Positions 24,506 to 34,001 are shown, counted from the first letter of the stretch. The stretch: DNA of 64,000 nt from Sarcina sp034439435 (GCF_034439435.1 NZ_JAPCKJ010000002.1:310001-374000), one strand, 5' to 3'. Program-made: numbers and translations. The notes: generated by a model not told the origin, from the sequence alone.

Positions 24506-25534
24506 ATGTATAGCTTAAAAAATGATTATAGTGAAGGAGCTCATCCTAGAATATTAGAAGCTTTAATGGAATCAAACTTTTCTCAAGAAGAAGGTTATGG
24601 CTATGATAGTCATACTCAAAATGCAATTTCAAAAATAAGAGAACTTTCTCAAAATGAAAATATAGATGTCCATTTTATTTCTGGAGGAACTCAAACTAAC
24701 CTTATAGCAATAGATGGTTTTTTAAGACCATATGAAGCATGTATATCACCTAATACAGGGCATATCGCTGTTAATGAATGTGGTGCTATTGAATATACTG
24801 GTCACAAAGTCATAACTATTGATTGTAATGAAGGAAAACTAAATCCAGATTTAATCGAAAACTTATTAATTGAATATGATTCTGAACATGTTTTAATACC
24901 AAAATTAGTTTACATATCTAATCCAACAGAACTTGGTACAGTTTATGATAAAAATGAAATGAAAGCACTTTATGATTGTTGTAAGAATAATAACCTTCTT
25001 TTATATGTAGATGGAGCAAGACTTGGTTCAGCCTTATCTCTTGAAGAAGCTAGTCTTTCTCTAGCTGATATGTGTAAATATACTGATGCATTTTCGATTG
25101 GAGGAACAAAAAATGGTGCTCTCCTAGGAGAAGCTTTAGTTATAAGTAATGAACTTTTAAAACCTAATTTCAGACATAATATTAAGCAAAAAGGTGCTCT
25201 ATTAGCTAAAGGAAGACTTTTAGGGATACAGTTTGAAGAATTATTTAGAGATGGCTTATACTTTGAATTAGCATCTCACTCAAATAAAATGGGTAAACTT
25301 TTAAGCGAAGGTTTAAAGGAATGTGGTTATGAGCTTCTAATAGAATCTCCTACTAATCAAATTTTCCCAATCCTTCCTAATAATATAATTGAAGAGCTTG
25401 AAAAAGATTATAGATTCTATAGATGGACTAAAGTCGATGAAAATAAATCTTCTATAAGACTTATAACCTCTTGGGCAACCAAAGAAGAGGCAATTAAAGA
25501 TTTTATATTAAAAGTTAAAGAACTTACAAAATAA
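24506..25534 (+). CDS. Low-specificity threonine aldolase family protein, 342 aa
   Basis: PLP-dependent beta-eliminating lyase of the threonine aldolase family: cleaves L-threonine or L-allo-threonine to glycine and acetaldehyde. Visible elements: N-terminal NDYSEGAHPRILEAL, cofactor-phosphate block SGGTQTN (residues 59-65), Asp169 in LYVDGARLGSAL, and the Schiff-base lysine K202 in FSIGGTKNGAL. The length is normal. SD GGGGAGGA is strong. It is monocistronic with a terminator shared with the convergent MBL gene. The exact substrate (D-, L- or other beta-hydroxy amino acids) is not settled by sequence. Confidence 0.88.
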   Translation: MYSLKNDYSEGAHPRILEALMESNFSQEEGYGYDSHTQNAISKIRELSQNENIDVHFISGGTQTNLIAIDGFLRPYEACISPNTGHIAVNECGAIEYTGHKVITIDCNEGKLNPDLIENLLIEYDSEHVLIPKLVYISNPTELGTVYDKNEMKALYDCCKNNNLLLYVDGARLGSALSLEEASLSLADMCKYTDAFSIGGTKNGALLGEALVISNELLKPNFRHNIKQKGALLAKGRLLGIQFEELFRDGLYFELASHSNKMGKLLSEGLKECGYELLIESPTNQIFPILPNNIIEELEKDYRFYRWTKVDENKSSIRLITSWATKEEAIKDFILKVKELTK

Positions 25535-25537
25535 ATA

Positions 25538-25576
25538 AAAAATATAGGTCGTATAATAAATACGACCTATATTTTT
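25538..25576. terminator. Bidirectional terminator
   Basis: AAAAATATAGGTCGTAT (25538-25554) and its perfect complement (25560-25576) around AATAA, serving the aldolase gene and the convergent MBL gene. Confidence 0.9.
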
Positions 25577-26396
25577 ATATGCTTAAAACTTGACCTGTAG
25601 CTATATAATTAATCTTATCTCCAAGTCTCTGTTCTAACATTTTAAAAGCTTTCATACCGGTACAGTGGCAAGTGTAAAAATTAGTGTCTCTTTCAATCAG
25701 ATTATCTCCTAATGTATTTATAAAAGTATCACTTTCACTTCTTCCTGTTGCTGGATTAAATATATGGAAACCACTTATAACATAGTCTAAGTCTTTTCCT
25801 ACAATTACTTCTGCCTTATCAAGAATGTTTCTTATATCATTATGAGCACAGCCACCAAATAAAATATACTTTTCTCCCTCTTTTATTATAAGGTTTTGTT
25901 CATGAGTAAAATCATCTTCTAAATAGATTCCATTCACTCTCTTATATAATGCTCCATTAAACCCTGAACTCTTATGATTATTTTCAACTGTTGAAAATAA
26001 GTACAGTTCGCTATCAATTTTCATATCACCATCAGTTAATATTATTCTTGGATTTAATTTTAAGTCTTTGTTTAAACCTATATATTTTTTAAACAATCCA
26101 ACCACACTATAGTGTTCATTAAAAGCATCCTTGTGTATATATATCTTAGCTTTATTGTTTATTTTTAAGAAGTATTCTAACCCTCCACCATGGTCACTAT
26201 GTCCATGAGATATTATAACAGTATCAACATCAGCTAAATCGATATTTAATTTTTTTGCATTTTCTATAAAAACATCCTTTGGCCCTAAATCAAAAAGTAT
26301 ACTTTGGTTTTCTGTTTTTATATGAAATGATAACCCATGCTTGTTGTTATATTCACTTGCTAACTTTGTATTTTCTACTAAGGTTGTTATTACCAA
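25575..26396 (-). CDS. Metallo-beta-lactamase-fold hydrolase, 273 aa
   Basis: The MBL signature HGHSDHGGG (residues 64-72) supplies metal ligands H64, H66, D68 and H69. Later ligands are plausible in GGCAHNDI and SGFHIFNPATG. The pattern of short N-terminus and DLGPKDVFIENAKKLNIDL resembles the subgroup annotated as 7,8-dihydropterin-6-methyl-4-(ribofuranosyl)aminobenzene-phosphate synthase-like hydrolases, whose bacterial role is unclear. It starts with TTG at 26396 after GAGAGGAG. It is monocistronic. The substrate is unknown. Confidence 0.85.
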   Translation of the reverse strand: MVITTLVENTKLASEYNNKHGLSFHIKTENQSILFDLGPKDVFIENAKKLNIDLADVDTVIISHGHSDHGGGLEYFLKINNKAKIYIHKDAFNEHYSVVGLFKKYIGLNKDLKLNPRIILTDGDMKIDSELYLFSTVENNHKSSGFNGALYKRVNGIYLEDDFTHEQNLIIKEGEKYILFGGCAHNDIRNILDKAEVIVGKDLDYVISGFHIFNPATGRSESDTFINTLGDNLIERDTNFYTCHCTGMKAFKMLEQRLGDKINYIATGQVLSI

Positions 26397-26680
26397 ATTA
26401 CTCGCTCCTCTCAGTTCTCTTTTATATTAAATATAGTTTGGAAATTTATACATAAAATACCCTTATTTAAATATTCTTAATTTTAAAAATTGTACTTATT
26501 AATATTAATAAAATTATTATACCTAATAAAAAACAAAACACTTTTTCAACATCAGTGCCTAAATCACCACTAAACAAACAATACTTTTAGGTAAATCCAA
26601 ACTTAAAGCACCTAATAATTAACACACTTATTTCTTAAATAAGATATGCTATATTTATATTATTTATGTAAAATATTACC

Positions 26681-26708
26681 TTGTTTTATAAGATTACTTA
26701 TAAAACAA
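26681..26708. repeat. 12-bp perfect inverted repeat
   Basis: TTGTTTTATAAG and CTTATAAAACAA around ATTA. It lies close to the terminator of the preceding operon and may be a second terminator or an operator. Confidence 0.45.
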
Positions 26709-26725
26709 TTTATTAATATTGATAT

Positions 26726-26764
26726 AAAAAGCTTTATTATATTTTTCATAAATAATAAAGCCTT
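26726..26764 (-). terminator. Terminator of the Cys-motif protein operon
   Basis: AAGCTTTATTAT pairs with ATAATAAAGCCTT (one mismatch); the minus strand continues with Ts. It starts just after the stop of the gene at 26772. Confidence 0.7.
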
Positions 26765-26771
26765 CAAAAAA

Positions 26772-27185
26772 TTATAATGGTAATAAGGTTATTTTCTTAG
26801 CAGCTTCCTTCTCTTCTTCATTTAAATTTCTTGAAACATATTCATAGCAATTTAAAATTAAATCTGAATAAGTATCAAAAGCTTCCTGATTTGCAAAACC
26901 TTTTCCTTCAAACATCCTATCCATTATTTGCATAAGATTTTTTATATACAAATATGGATTTATAAAAGTACTCAAATCTCTAAATCCATCACCTTCATAA
27001 TCTTTAATCTCGTCTTGTAGTCTATGATCGCATTCTCCCTTACAGCATGGAAGAACCCTTACTATTTGATCATTTTCATCAGTTATTATTTGAACCATAG
27101 ACATTTTTATATTATCCATTAAATCTTTACCACATACAACACATTTTAATGTTTCATTGTTTGAAAATATATTTGATTTTTCCAT
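26772..27185 (-). CDS. Hypothetical protein with two Cys motifs, 137 aa
   Basis: I do not recognise the family. The N-terminal third has CVVC (C15, C18) and LPCCKGECDH (C47, C48, C52, H54), a spacing suited to a small zinc site. The rest is helical and charged, with no membrane segment. SD AAAGGAG is strong. It lies 19 bp after the gene at 27205, so the two form an operon with a shared terminator. Regulatory or metal-related roles are possible but not shown. Confidence 0.7.
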   Translation of the reverse strand: MEKSNIFSNNETLKCVVCGKDLMDNIKMSMVQIITDENDQIVRVLPCCKGECDHRLQDEIKDYEGDGFRDLSTFINPYLYIKNLMQIMDRMFEGKGFANQEAFDTYSDLILNCYEYVSRNLNEEEKEAAKKITLLPL

Positions 27186-27204
27186 CTTATTTACATCTCC
27201 TTTG

Positions 27205-27837
27205 TTATAATAACTTCATGTTCATTAACAATTTATTGATTTTATAAATTGTATTTTTCTCATCGATATTATCTTCATAACAGGCTACATAAATACTTCT
27301 TCCCGACTCTAAATGTAAAAACCAATTATCTAGCATATTTAGATAAATATACTTTATATATAAATCATTAAACTCTCTTCCAACAAATCCATTCCCACTA
27401 TTATATACCTCATTACTAACAGCATAATTAGAATGATATATTATATCTTCTGGATTGCTCTGTATTAACTTTAAATTTCCCTCAAAATCTATTATTAGAG
27501 AGTTATTATATCTATCATCTCCTTCTTTTAGAACTCTTCTTATATCATCAATCGTAAAAATATTAGGCTTTGTTTTTCTATGTACTACTATCTCAATATT
27601 AAAATTATCAACCCCAAAACAACTTATTTGAAAGCCTCCAACATTGACCTTTTCTCCGTTTATAAGAAGAATATTATTATTAACAAGCCACTTTTCAGCC
27701 TCTTCATGAGTATTAAATATCATATCATTTTTAAAATCAATCTTTAAAAAATTTTCTTGAGGTTCCCAATCATAGTTATTTTTAAGTCTATAAACTGAAT
27801 CTAAAGGTATTTTATAAGCATTAATTGTAAAAACCAT
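27205..27837 (-). CDS. Hypothetical protein, 210 aa
   Basis: Unrecognised, probably cytosolic alpha/beta protein: strands like NFLKIDFKNDMIFN and FNIEIVVHRK alternate with acidic helices. The block SLIIDFEGNLKLIQS followed by a C-terminal YIYLNMLDNWFLHLES vaguely recalls SMI1/immunity-like proteins, but I cannot support that. I start at the ATG at 27837 after GGGGTGAGGAT; an upstream TTG/ATG extension to 27882 has no ribosome binding site. It is the first gene of a two-gene operon with the Cys-motif protein. Confidence 0.7.
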   Translation of the reverse strand: MVFTINAYKIPLDSVYRLKNNYDWEPQENFLKIDFKNDMIFNTHEEAEKWLVNNNILLINGEKVNVGGFQISCFGVDNFNIEIVVHRKTKPNIFTIDDIRRVLKEGDDRYNNSLIIDFEGNLKLIQSNPEDIIYHSNYAVSNEVYNSGNGFVGREFNDLYIKYIYLNMLDNWFLHLESGRSIYVACYEDNIDEKNTIYKINKLLMNMKLL

Positions 27838-28045
27838 ATCCTCACCCCTAATTATCAAGAATAAAAGTAAAATCAAAGCCAAATAATTACAATTTAATTA
27901 TATCACCCCCTTAACTTTTTGTACACATTTACATAAATATAAAAGCGCTATAATGTCGATAATATTCATTACTATTAGTATTATTGTAAAATTTATGTAA
28001 CTATGATATTCTCATTAATAGACGTAGAAATAAGGAGAGAATATT

Positions 28046-30067
28046 TTGAAAAAGAAATATAGCATTATCTTAGTTTTTCTTATGCTTATATTCTTATTTT
28101 CTAGTATATTTAAAGAATATAGTGTATATGGAAAGCCTTCAGACAATCCCAATAAAAACTATTTAACCGAAAAAATAATATTGGACAATATAGAAAATAC
28201 TTATAAAGAAGCTAAAATTACTCCTTCATACATAAATAAAGCTAGAAAATATTTAAATTCAAAACCTAAAAATTGTGACATTTATTTTTCTCTAGGTTAT
28301 TTTGATTATGTATCAAAGGATTATAGTAGTGCTATTAAAAATTTTATTAATGCCAAAAATGCTATTAATGATGCTTCTTCTGATTTTGTAAGAATATATA
28401 CTTATATTTTTTTAAATAGATGTTTAATCGAAGAAAATAATAGTTTTGGAAGATATTCAGGATTAGTTGAAAATGCACAGGATGCAATAAAATATATAAA
28501 AGGAGATAGCTCTTTAAAGAATGATACTTACATAATTAATGATGTCTTAAAAACTCTTACTAGTGTATCTTATACTAGAAATGCTGCAATAAATATACTA
28601 AATAACTATATTGACAAGACAGGTGGACTTACAGAAGAATCTAAAATAGCTTTAAATTATTATCTTGCTAATTTTTATTTATTAAACTTTAATTATGCTA
28701 ATGCCACTTATATTTATCTAGATATTATAAATAGTATAAATACTGAAAAAAATATAAATGGTGGAGAAATCTATAAAATAAAAGCATATACTTCTTTAGG
28801 AAATATAAATCTTCAATTAAAAAACTTTAGTACAGCTATTGATTTCTACCAATTAGCTGTTAAAACGCCTGTTAAAAATGATAAAATTGATGCTAAATCA
28901 AAAGTTGAGGCTTACATAAATATAATTGATTCATATACTAATTTAAATTATTTTTCAAGTGCTGAAGACGCTGCCAAGAAAGTACCACCTTTACTTACCA
29001 AATTATCTTCCTCTTATAAGGATGATGCTGAGATATTATACCTAAATAGTTTAGCTCTATTAGCTATAAAAAGAAAAAACTTTAAAGAAGCCGAAGATTA
29101 TATAAATAAAGGATTTGAACTTTTAAAAAATGATAATATTTCTATATATTCTAACAAAGATATTACCTTTAAATTAACATATGCAAATCTTTTGTTGGAA
29201 AAAGGAGATTATTATAATGCTTTAACTGAATATAATGAAGATTTGAAAGAATCCAATAAAAGAGGTGCAATATTAAATATACCTATCTATGAGGGATTAG
29301 TGAAAACTTATGAAGCCCTTGGTGATACTGAGAAAGCTTTAAATTTTAGTAAAAAACTAATTGAAGAAAAAGATAAATTTCAAAATGAAATAGATAACGA
29401 TTATATCGATTATGCTATAAAAGCTTATGAAAATGAATTACTTAAAGAACAAAAGAATAGAGAACAACTCTATATGATTATATTAATAACTATTGTTAGT
29501 TTTTTACTAATAATTATTTTCACAAGGATGAGATTAATAAAGTTATTAAAAAAATCTAATTGTACTGATGGAATGACAAATCTTTTAAATAGAAAGTTTT
29601 TAGCTTCATATGCTAGTAAAAACAAGAAATTTCTTGAGCTTAATGAAATTTCAATACTACTTATAGATATTGATTATTTTAAAAATTACAATGATAATTA
29701 TGGTCATATAAAAGGAGATGAAGTTATAAAGTCTGTTTCTCAATCTATTTTAACTAATATTGATAAGGAGGATTTTGCTATACGATATGGTGGTGAAGAA
29801 TTATTAATTATACTTCCAAAAAGATCTGAATTAGAAGCAAAAAAAATTTCATTTAAGATTCAAGCAGATTTAAGACTAAAGTCAATTGAACACAAATTCT
29901 CTTTAGCCGATCAATATGTAACTATAAGTGTAGGAATATATACAAAGGCAAAGGGAGTAAAAGAAAATATTTATGATATGATTCAAAAATCAGATGAGGC
30001 ATTATATTTAGCTAAAAACAATGGTAAAAATAGAATTGAAGTTTTCTCAAAGATAAAAACAAACTAG
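28046..30067 (+). CDS. TPR-GGDEF protein, probable diguanylate cyclase, 673 aa
   Basis: A signal-anchor-like N-terminus (residues 4-24) precedes a long extracytoplasmic TPR array (about 60-460; units such as KNFSTAIDFYQLAVKTP and GDYYNALTEYNEDLKES). A second membrane segment (about 474-494) is followed by a cytosolic GGDEF domain (510-673): DGMTNLLNRKF, LLIDIDYFKNYNDNYGH and signature GGEEL (582-586). The second position of the signature is Glu, which active cyclases tolerate. The RxxD inhibitory site is absent (DKED in its place). It likely makes c-di-GMP in response to an external signal. Start TTG at 28046 after AAGGAGAG. The gene at 1-1345 looks like a paralogue. Confidence 0.9.
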   Translation: MKKKYSIILVFLMLIFLFSSIFKEYSVYGKPSDNPNKNYLTEKIILDNIENTYKEAKITPSYINKARKYLNSKPKNCDIYFSLGYFDYVSKDYSSAIKNFINAKNAINDASSDFVRIYTYIFLNRCLIEENNSFGRYSGLVENAQDAIKYIKGDSSLKNDTYIINDVLKTLTSVSYTRNAAINILNNYIDKTGGLTEESKIALNYYLANFYLLNFNYANATYIYLDIINSINTEKNINGGEIYKIKAYTSLGNINLQLKNFSTAIDFYQLAVKTPVKNDKIDAKSKVEAYINIIDSYTNLNYFSSAEDAAKKVPPLLTKLSSSYKDDAEILYLNSLALLAIKRKNFKEAEDYINKGFELLKNDNISIYSNKDITFKLTYANLLLEKGDYYNALTEYNEDLKESNKRGAILNIPIYEGLVKTYEALGDTEKALNFSKKLIEEKDKFQNEIDNDYIDYAIKAYENELLKEQKNREQLYMIILITIVSFLLIIIFTRMRLIKLLKKSNCTDGMTNLLNRKFLASYASKNKKFLELNEISILLIDIDYFKNYNDNYGHIKGDEVIKSVSQSILTNIDKEDFAIRYGGEELLIILPKRSELEAKKISFKIQADLRLKSIEHKFSLADQYVTISVGIYTKAKGVKENIYDMIQKSDEALYLAKNNGKNRIEVFSKIKTN

Positions 30068-30092
30068 ATTATTAAATCTAGTTTGTTTTTAT
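30056..30092 (+). terminator. Terminator of the TPR-GGDEF gene
   Basis: AAAACAAACTAGATT (30056-30070) and AATCTAGTTTGTTTT (30075-30089) form a 15-bp perfect stem followed by Ts; its left arm includes the stop codon region. Confidence 0.9.
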
Positions 30093-30131
30093 TTTTTCAC
30101 TAAAACTTTCTAAAGTAATCATATATTTTTT

Positions 30132-30677
30132 TTACTTATACTCATTAAATGAATATATCTCCTCTATATTTTTCCTAACTTTCTTTCTTGTATTCTTATT
30201 ATCATAATATCCTAAAGATATTACTAAATGAATTTCTTTACTACTTGGTATTTTAAGAAGATTTTTTATATTTTTTTCTTTGAACCATCCCATCATACAA
30301 GTGCCAAGTCCTAATTCTGTAGCAGCTAAGCATAAATGTTCTGATGCAATCCCAATATCTATTGATGTATAATCCTTTTTCTTTATAAGTTCTCCCATCT
30401 TAGATGTAAAATTACGTTTTTCACCAACGACTACAATAAATACTAGAGAAGTTAAGACAAATTTATTAATTCCTATTAATGGATCATATAGGTTATCTGC
30501 AATTTCTTTTGCCATTTCTCTATCATCAACCACAACAAATTTCCAAGGTTGAGCATTACAAGCTGATGGTGCTAACCTAGCCGCTTCAATTATTTTCAAT
30601 ATTTTTTCTCTTTCAACCTCTTTATCTAAATATCCTCTTACACTCTCTCTTTTATTTAATAATTCAAAAAAATTCAT
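30132..30677 (-). CDS. Nitroreductase family protein, 181 aa
   Basis: FMN-dependent nitroreductase-like oxidoreductase. Typical marks: N-terminal KRESVRGYLDKEV (FMN phosphate and ring contacts), LAPSACNAQPWKFVVV, then ASEHLCLAATELGLGTCMMGWF. The length matches small family members. It likely reduces quinones, nitro compounds or flavins with NAD(P)H; the substrate is unknown. ATG at 30677 follows AGAGGAG. It lies just after a degraded adenylating-enzyme gene, with a divergent ferredoxin-nitroreductase gene beyond it. Confidence 0.9.
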   Translation of the reverse strand: MNFFELLNKRESVRGYLDKEVEREKILKIIEAARLAPSACNAQPWKFVVVDDREMAKEIADNLYDPLIGINKFVLTSLVFIVVVGEKRNFTSKMGELIKKKDYTSIDIGIASEHLCLAATELGLGTCMMGWFKEKNIKNLLKIPSSKEIHLVISLGYYDNKNTRKKVRKNIEEIYSFNEYK

Positions 30678-30818
30678 ACATATTCTCCTCTAAAATTATA
30701 TTCAACAAACTTATTTTATCATTTATTAAAAGATTATGTGTATATTTAATTCCTATTCCGCTCTTAATTCCTTCATACTCTCTACCAATATTTTCTATGT
30801 TATAATTTATAATACACT

Positions 30819-30980
30819 CTAAAATAAATTTATTAATCTCTTAATATCTATCTTACCACTGTTATTTATGGGTAGTTCTTCAACTACAATTATTCTTGGA
30901 ATTTCATATAAAGAAAGTTCATTTTTTAAAGAAGCTTTTAAAATATTAATGCTAGTATTTTTACTTTTTAAAATATATAC
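30819..30980 (-). pseudogene. Remnant of an AMP-binding (acyl/aminoacyl-adenylate) enzyme, C-terminus only
   Basis: A 53-codon frame on the minus strand ends with the C-terminal signature of adenylate-forming enzymes: LSLYEIPRIIVVEELPINNS then GKIDIKRL. The Lys in that tail (GK) is the conserved catalytic lysine. It has no start codon and is preceded by a stop, and the roughly 400-residue core is missing. It is therefore a relic of an acyl-CoA or amino-acid adenylating gene lost by deletion. No partner genes such as carrier proteins are visible. Confidence 0.75.
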
Positions 30981-31119
30981 TTAATGATTAGACATTCTTA
31001 CTTTATAGGTGATATAATAAGCAAATAAATTCACTTAAAGTTTTTGGTGAAATATTTTATAAATACTAAAGAATAAACCATCTTATTTTAAGATGTTTTT
31101 ATTATTAAGGAGAGATTTT

Positions 31120-31938
31120 ATGTTTAAAGTTAATAAAGAGAAGTGCATTGCATGTACTCAATGTATAAAGGATTGTCCTGTAAATGATATATCACTTGTA
31201 GATGAAAAAGCTAATATTAAAAATAGAAACTGTATAAAATGTGGCCATTGTATTGCAGTTTGTCCAACTAAAGCTGTTTCAACAGATGATTATAATATGG
31301 AAGAAGTTAAAGAATATGATAAGGAAACCTTTGATATAGAATCTGAAAACTTATTAAATTTCATAAAATTTAGAAGAAGCGTTAGAAGATTTAAGGATAA
31401 AGATGTAGAAAAAGAAAAGCTAGAAAAAATTCTTGAAGCTGGTAGATTCACTCAAACAGCAGTTAATAGCCAAGATGTTTCTTATGTTGTCATCACTGAA
31501 AAAATAGCTGAACTAAGAGATTTAGCTTATGAAAGTTTAAAAGAAAAAGGTGAGTATATACTTAATAATTTAAATGATGAAAATAAGCATTTAAGAAGAT
31601 ACGCCTTAATATGGACTAAAATGTATAAAGCATATAAAGCTGATCCAATAAAAAATGATAGATTATTTTTTAATGCTCCAGTAATTATAGTTGCCTTTTC
31701 TCATCATGACTTAGATGGCGAATTAGCCTCTTCAAATATGGAACTTATGACTAATGCATTAGGACTTGGAACCTTCTTTAGTGGCTTCCTACAACTTGCT
31801 GCTGAAGGAAATGAAAAAATTCTAACTCTACTTGGAGTTGAAAATAAAAAAATAGCTTCATGTATGGTTATAGGCTATCCAGCAATTACATATAAAAGAA
31901 CAGCTCCTAGAAAAAAAGTTGAAGTAAATTGGATTTAA
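31120..31938 (+). CDS. Ferredoxin-nitroreductase fusion protein, 272 aa
   Basis: The N-terminus is a two-cluster ferredoxin: CIACTQCIKDCP (C9, C12, C15, C19) and CIKCGHCIAVCP (C38, C41, C44, C48), each able to hold a 4Fe-4S cluster. Residues about 80-272 are a nitroreductase domain (FIKFRRSVRRFKDKDV, ALGLGTFFSGFLQLA). Such fusions are common in anaerobes and probably pass electrons from iron-sulfur clusters to FMN. The substrate is unknown. I start at the ATG at 31120 with AAGGAGAG, not the in-frame ATG at 31093. Confidence 0.9.
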   Translation: MFKVNKEKCIACTQCIKDCPVNDISLVDEKANIKNRNCIKCGHCIAVCPTKAVSTDDYNMEEVKEYDKETFDIESENLLNFIKFRRSVRRFKDKDVEKEKLEKILEAGRFTQTAVNSQDVSYVVITEKIAELRDLAYESLKEKGEYILNNLNDENKHLRRYALIWTKMYKAYKADPIKNDRLFFNAPVIIVAFSHHDLDGELASSNMELMTNALGLGTFFSGFLQLAAEGNEKILTLLGVENKKIASCMVIGYPAITYKRTAPRKKVEVNWI

Positions 31939-31942
31939 AAAA

Positions 31943-31975
31943 AGCTCTACTAATTAAATTAGTAGAGCTCTTCTA
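31943..31975 (+). terminator. Terminator of the ferredoxin-nitroreductase gene
   Basis: AGCTCTACTAATT (31943-31955) pairs perfectly with AATTAGTAGAGCT (31957-31969), then T-rich. It may also serve the convergent lipoprotein gene. Confidence 0.85.
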
Positions 31976-31982
31976 TATTTTA

Positions 31983-32363
31983 TTATTTCACATTTAATTT
32001 TTCTTTAGCTAAACTCGGTAATTCATCTGCTTGAACTTCTTTGTAAGAAAGAATAGCATTTAATTCATTACTTTTTGGATCTCTAACACGTACTTCTAAG
32101 AAGGCACCTTTTCTTAGATTCTTATCTGCTGTAAATACTACTTTTATTTCATTTCCAGATTCATCATAAGCTTTAATATCTCTATATTCATATCTGTAAA
32201 CATCTTCCTCACCATCTTTAAATGCAAACTTTTTCTTTCCGTCAACTGACACTTGTAGATAATATTTATCTGAACCAATGTCTTTTAAACTTCCACATCC
32301 AGTAATACCTACTGCAACAAAACATAATGTAGCTACTAAAATAATTTTTGATAATATTTTCAA
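31983..32363 (-). CDS. YxeA-family (DUF1093) lipoprotein, 126 aa
   Basis: A signal peptide with lipobox GITGC (C23) predicts a membrane-anchored lipoprotein on the outer face. The mature part shows the YxeA/DUF1093 pattern: KYYLQVSVDGKK, YEYRDIKAYDESGNE and KNLRKGAFLEVRV. The family folds as a small beta barrel and has no known function. Start TTG at 32363 after GGAGGG. Monocistronic. Confidence 0.85.
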   Translation of the reverse strand: MKILSKIILVATLCFVAVGITGCGSLKDIGSDKYYLQVSVDGKKKFAFKDGEEDVYRYEYRDIKAYDESGNEIKVVFTADKNLRKGAFLEVRVRDPKSNELNAILSYKEVQADELPSLAKEKLNVK

Positions 32364-32513
32364 TATAAACCCTCCATTTAAATAAAATATAAAATTTTAT
32401 GTTTTAATTATAATTTTTTATTTTAATTTGTTATATTGATTTATCTTTCGTTAATATTACATTTTTGTAAGATATAATAGTTAATCTGAACTTTTTATTT
32501 ACTAAAAGCTATT

Positions 32514-33803
32514 TTAAATTTTTCTTTGTACATAAATATATCTCATGTGACACTTACAATGTCTCTCTTTCAACATCTTTATATGTATCTCCTCATCAAA
32601 ATACTTAGTTACCTTTAAATAAAATACTAATGTTGTAATAACCATTAAAACAAATCCATATACATATATTCCCCTATAATTCAATTTATCTATTATAAGA
32701 CCTCCCATAAAATTCCCTATCGAACTGGACAATCCGTTAACTAATAATTTAACTCCTGCAAAGATATCTCTATTCTCTAACTCTATATGACTCATCATAG
32801 AACTATCTAAAGAAGAACCTACTAGGCATGCACTTGCTGCTCTACATATTAAAGCTACAATAAAAACAACTGTAGGAAGACCTAAAGAAAGACAAAATGT
32901 ACTTAGTACTATTCCAAGCATAGCTAAAAGTTCAAATTTACGTATACCAAGCTTCTCTATAACCATTGGCATTAGCGTTATGCTTATCATATTTAGAGAA
33001 GTTATTATAAAGTTAATTATAGAAATAATTGTATTGCTTAAATTAAACTGATTCTTAAGTATTAAATTATTATATGGCCAAATTGCACTCCCTCCTATAG
33101 ATAATATAAATAAAAACATAGCAAAAACTCTTATCCTCTTATGAGTTTTAAATAATGTTAATGCATTTTTTAAAGCTTTATTTACTACTTTACTATCACT
33201 CTTAATTCTCTTGTCTTTTGGAAGTAAGAATAATCGTATTATAAAAGCTCCTATTGTCATCATGGTAGCTAATAAAAAAAGAGTTTTATAGCCAACATTA
33301 ATAAATATCGGAATTTTATTTATATTTCCTGCTAACAGCCCTCCCAAGGTTGATGCAATAAAATTCACTGATGATTTATAACTATAAGCGCAACATTCTT
33401 TATCTGGTGTTGTATATGAATATAATAACTGTAACTCTGTAACCTGAATAAAGCATAAGCCAATATTAACTAAAATTTGAGCTATTAATAACATAAAGTA
33501 ACTTATAAAAACAACATAAAACCCCATTCCTAATGCACTTAAAAGACATCCAGCTGCCAATACAGTTTTTCTTCCTAAGATATTAATAAATGGTCCTACA
33601 AAAAATCCAACCATAGATGATAATGCTCCTATAGAGAAAAGTATTCCTATTTTATCTGGAGGTATTTTTATTTCATTTAGATATAAAATTTGTAAAAAAC
33701 CATATATTCCAAAGGCTCCAGCTAAAATCAATTCACTTATAACTATTATTTGAACATTTCTAGAAAATGAAGCATAATTTTTTATGGATTTAAACTTATC
33801 CAT
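32514..33803 (-). CDS. Major facilitator superfamily transporter, 429 aa
   Basis: Twelve predicted membrane helices. The MFS loop 2-3 motif is present in altered form (GPFINILGRKTVL), and a second half repeats it weakly. The C-terminus has an odd basic, Cys- and His-containing tail (KERHCKCHMRYIYVQRKI). The substrate is unknown; drug or sugar export is possible. ATG at 33803 with AAAGGAGG. It is monocistronic. Confidence 0.85.
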   Translation of the reverse strand: MDKFKSIKNYASFSRNVQIIVISELILAGAFGIYGFLQILYLNEIKIPPDKIGILFSIGALSSMVGFFVGPFINILGRKTVLAAGCLLSALGMGFYVVFISYFMLLIAQILVNIGLCFIQVTELQLLYSYTTPDKECCAYSYKSSVNFIASTLGGLLAGNINKIPIFINVGYKTLFLLATMMTIGAFIIRLFLLPKDKRIKSDSKVVNKALKNALTLFKTHKRIRVFAMFLFILSIGGSAIWPYNNLILKNQFNLSNTIISIINFIITSLNMISITLMPMVIEKLGIRKFELLAMLGIVLSTFCLSLGLPTVVFIVALICRAASACLVGSSLDSSMMSHIELENRDIFAGVKLLVNGLSSSIGNFMGGLIIDKLNYRGIYVYGFVLMVITTLVFYLKVTKYFDEEIHIKMLKERHCKCHMRYIYVQRKI

Positions 33804-33948
33804 TTATAATTTCCTCCTTTGTAAAGTTTTTATTTAATTAATCATTTAAAATATACAAAATTATAATAAGCAATATTTTTTAAATTTATGTATTTGCTAA
33901 TTTTATATAAAATTTAAATAGTCTAGATTTATTTTTAGATAAAATAAA

Positions 33949-33981
33949 AAGTGTATTAACTTATAAAAAGTTAATACACTT
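33949..33981 (-). terminator. Terminator of the TPR-repeat gene
   Basis: AAGTGTATTAACTT (33949-33962) and AAGTTAATACACTT (33968-33981) form a perfect 14-bp stem, with T-rich minus-strand flank. Confidence 0.85.
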
Positions 33982-34001
33982 AAATACTTATTTACTATAA
34001 A

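Larger units (their letters stand above)
26397..26771. other. Intergenic region upstream of the MBL gene
   Basis: Contains the promoter region of the MBL gene, a 12-bp perfect inverted repeat (26681-26708) and a terminator for the upstream minus-strand operon (26726-26764). I see no coding sequence. Confidence 0.55.

Noticed and set aside
27940..27960. Possible CcpA (cre) site in AAAAGCGCTATAAT upstream of the TPR-GGDEF gene
   Set aside because: Only the AAAGCGCT core fits; outer positions mismatch, and no catabolic gene is involved.
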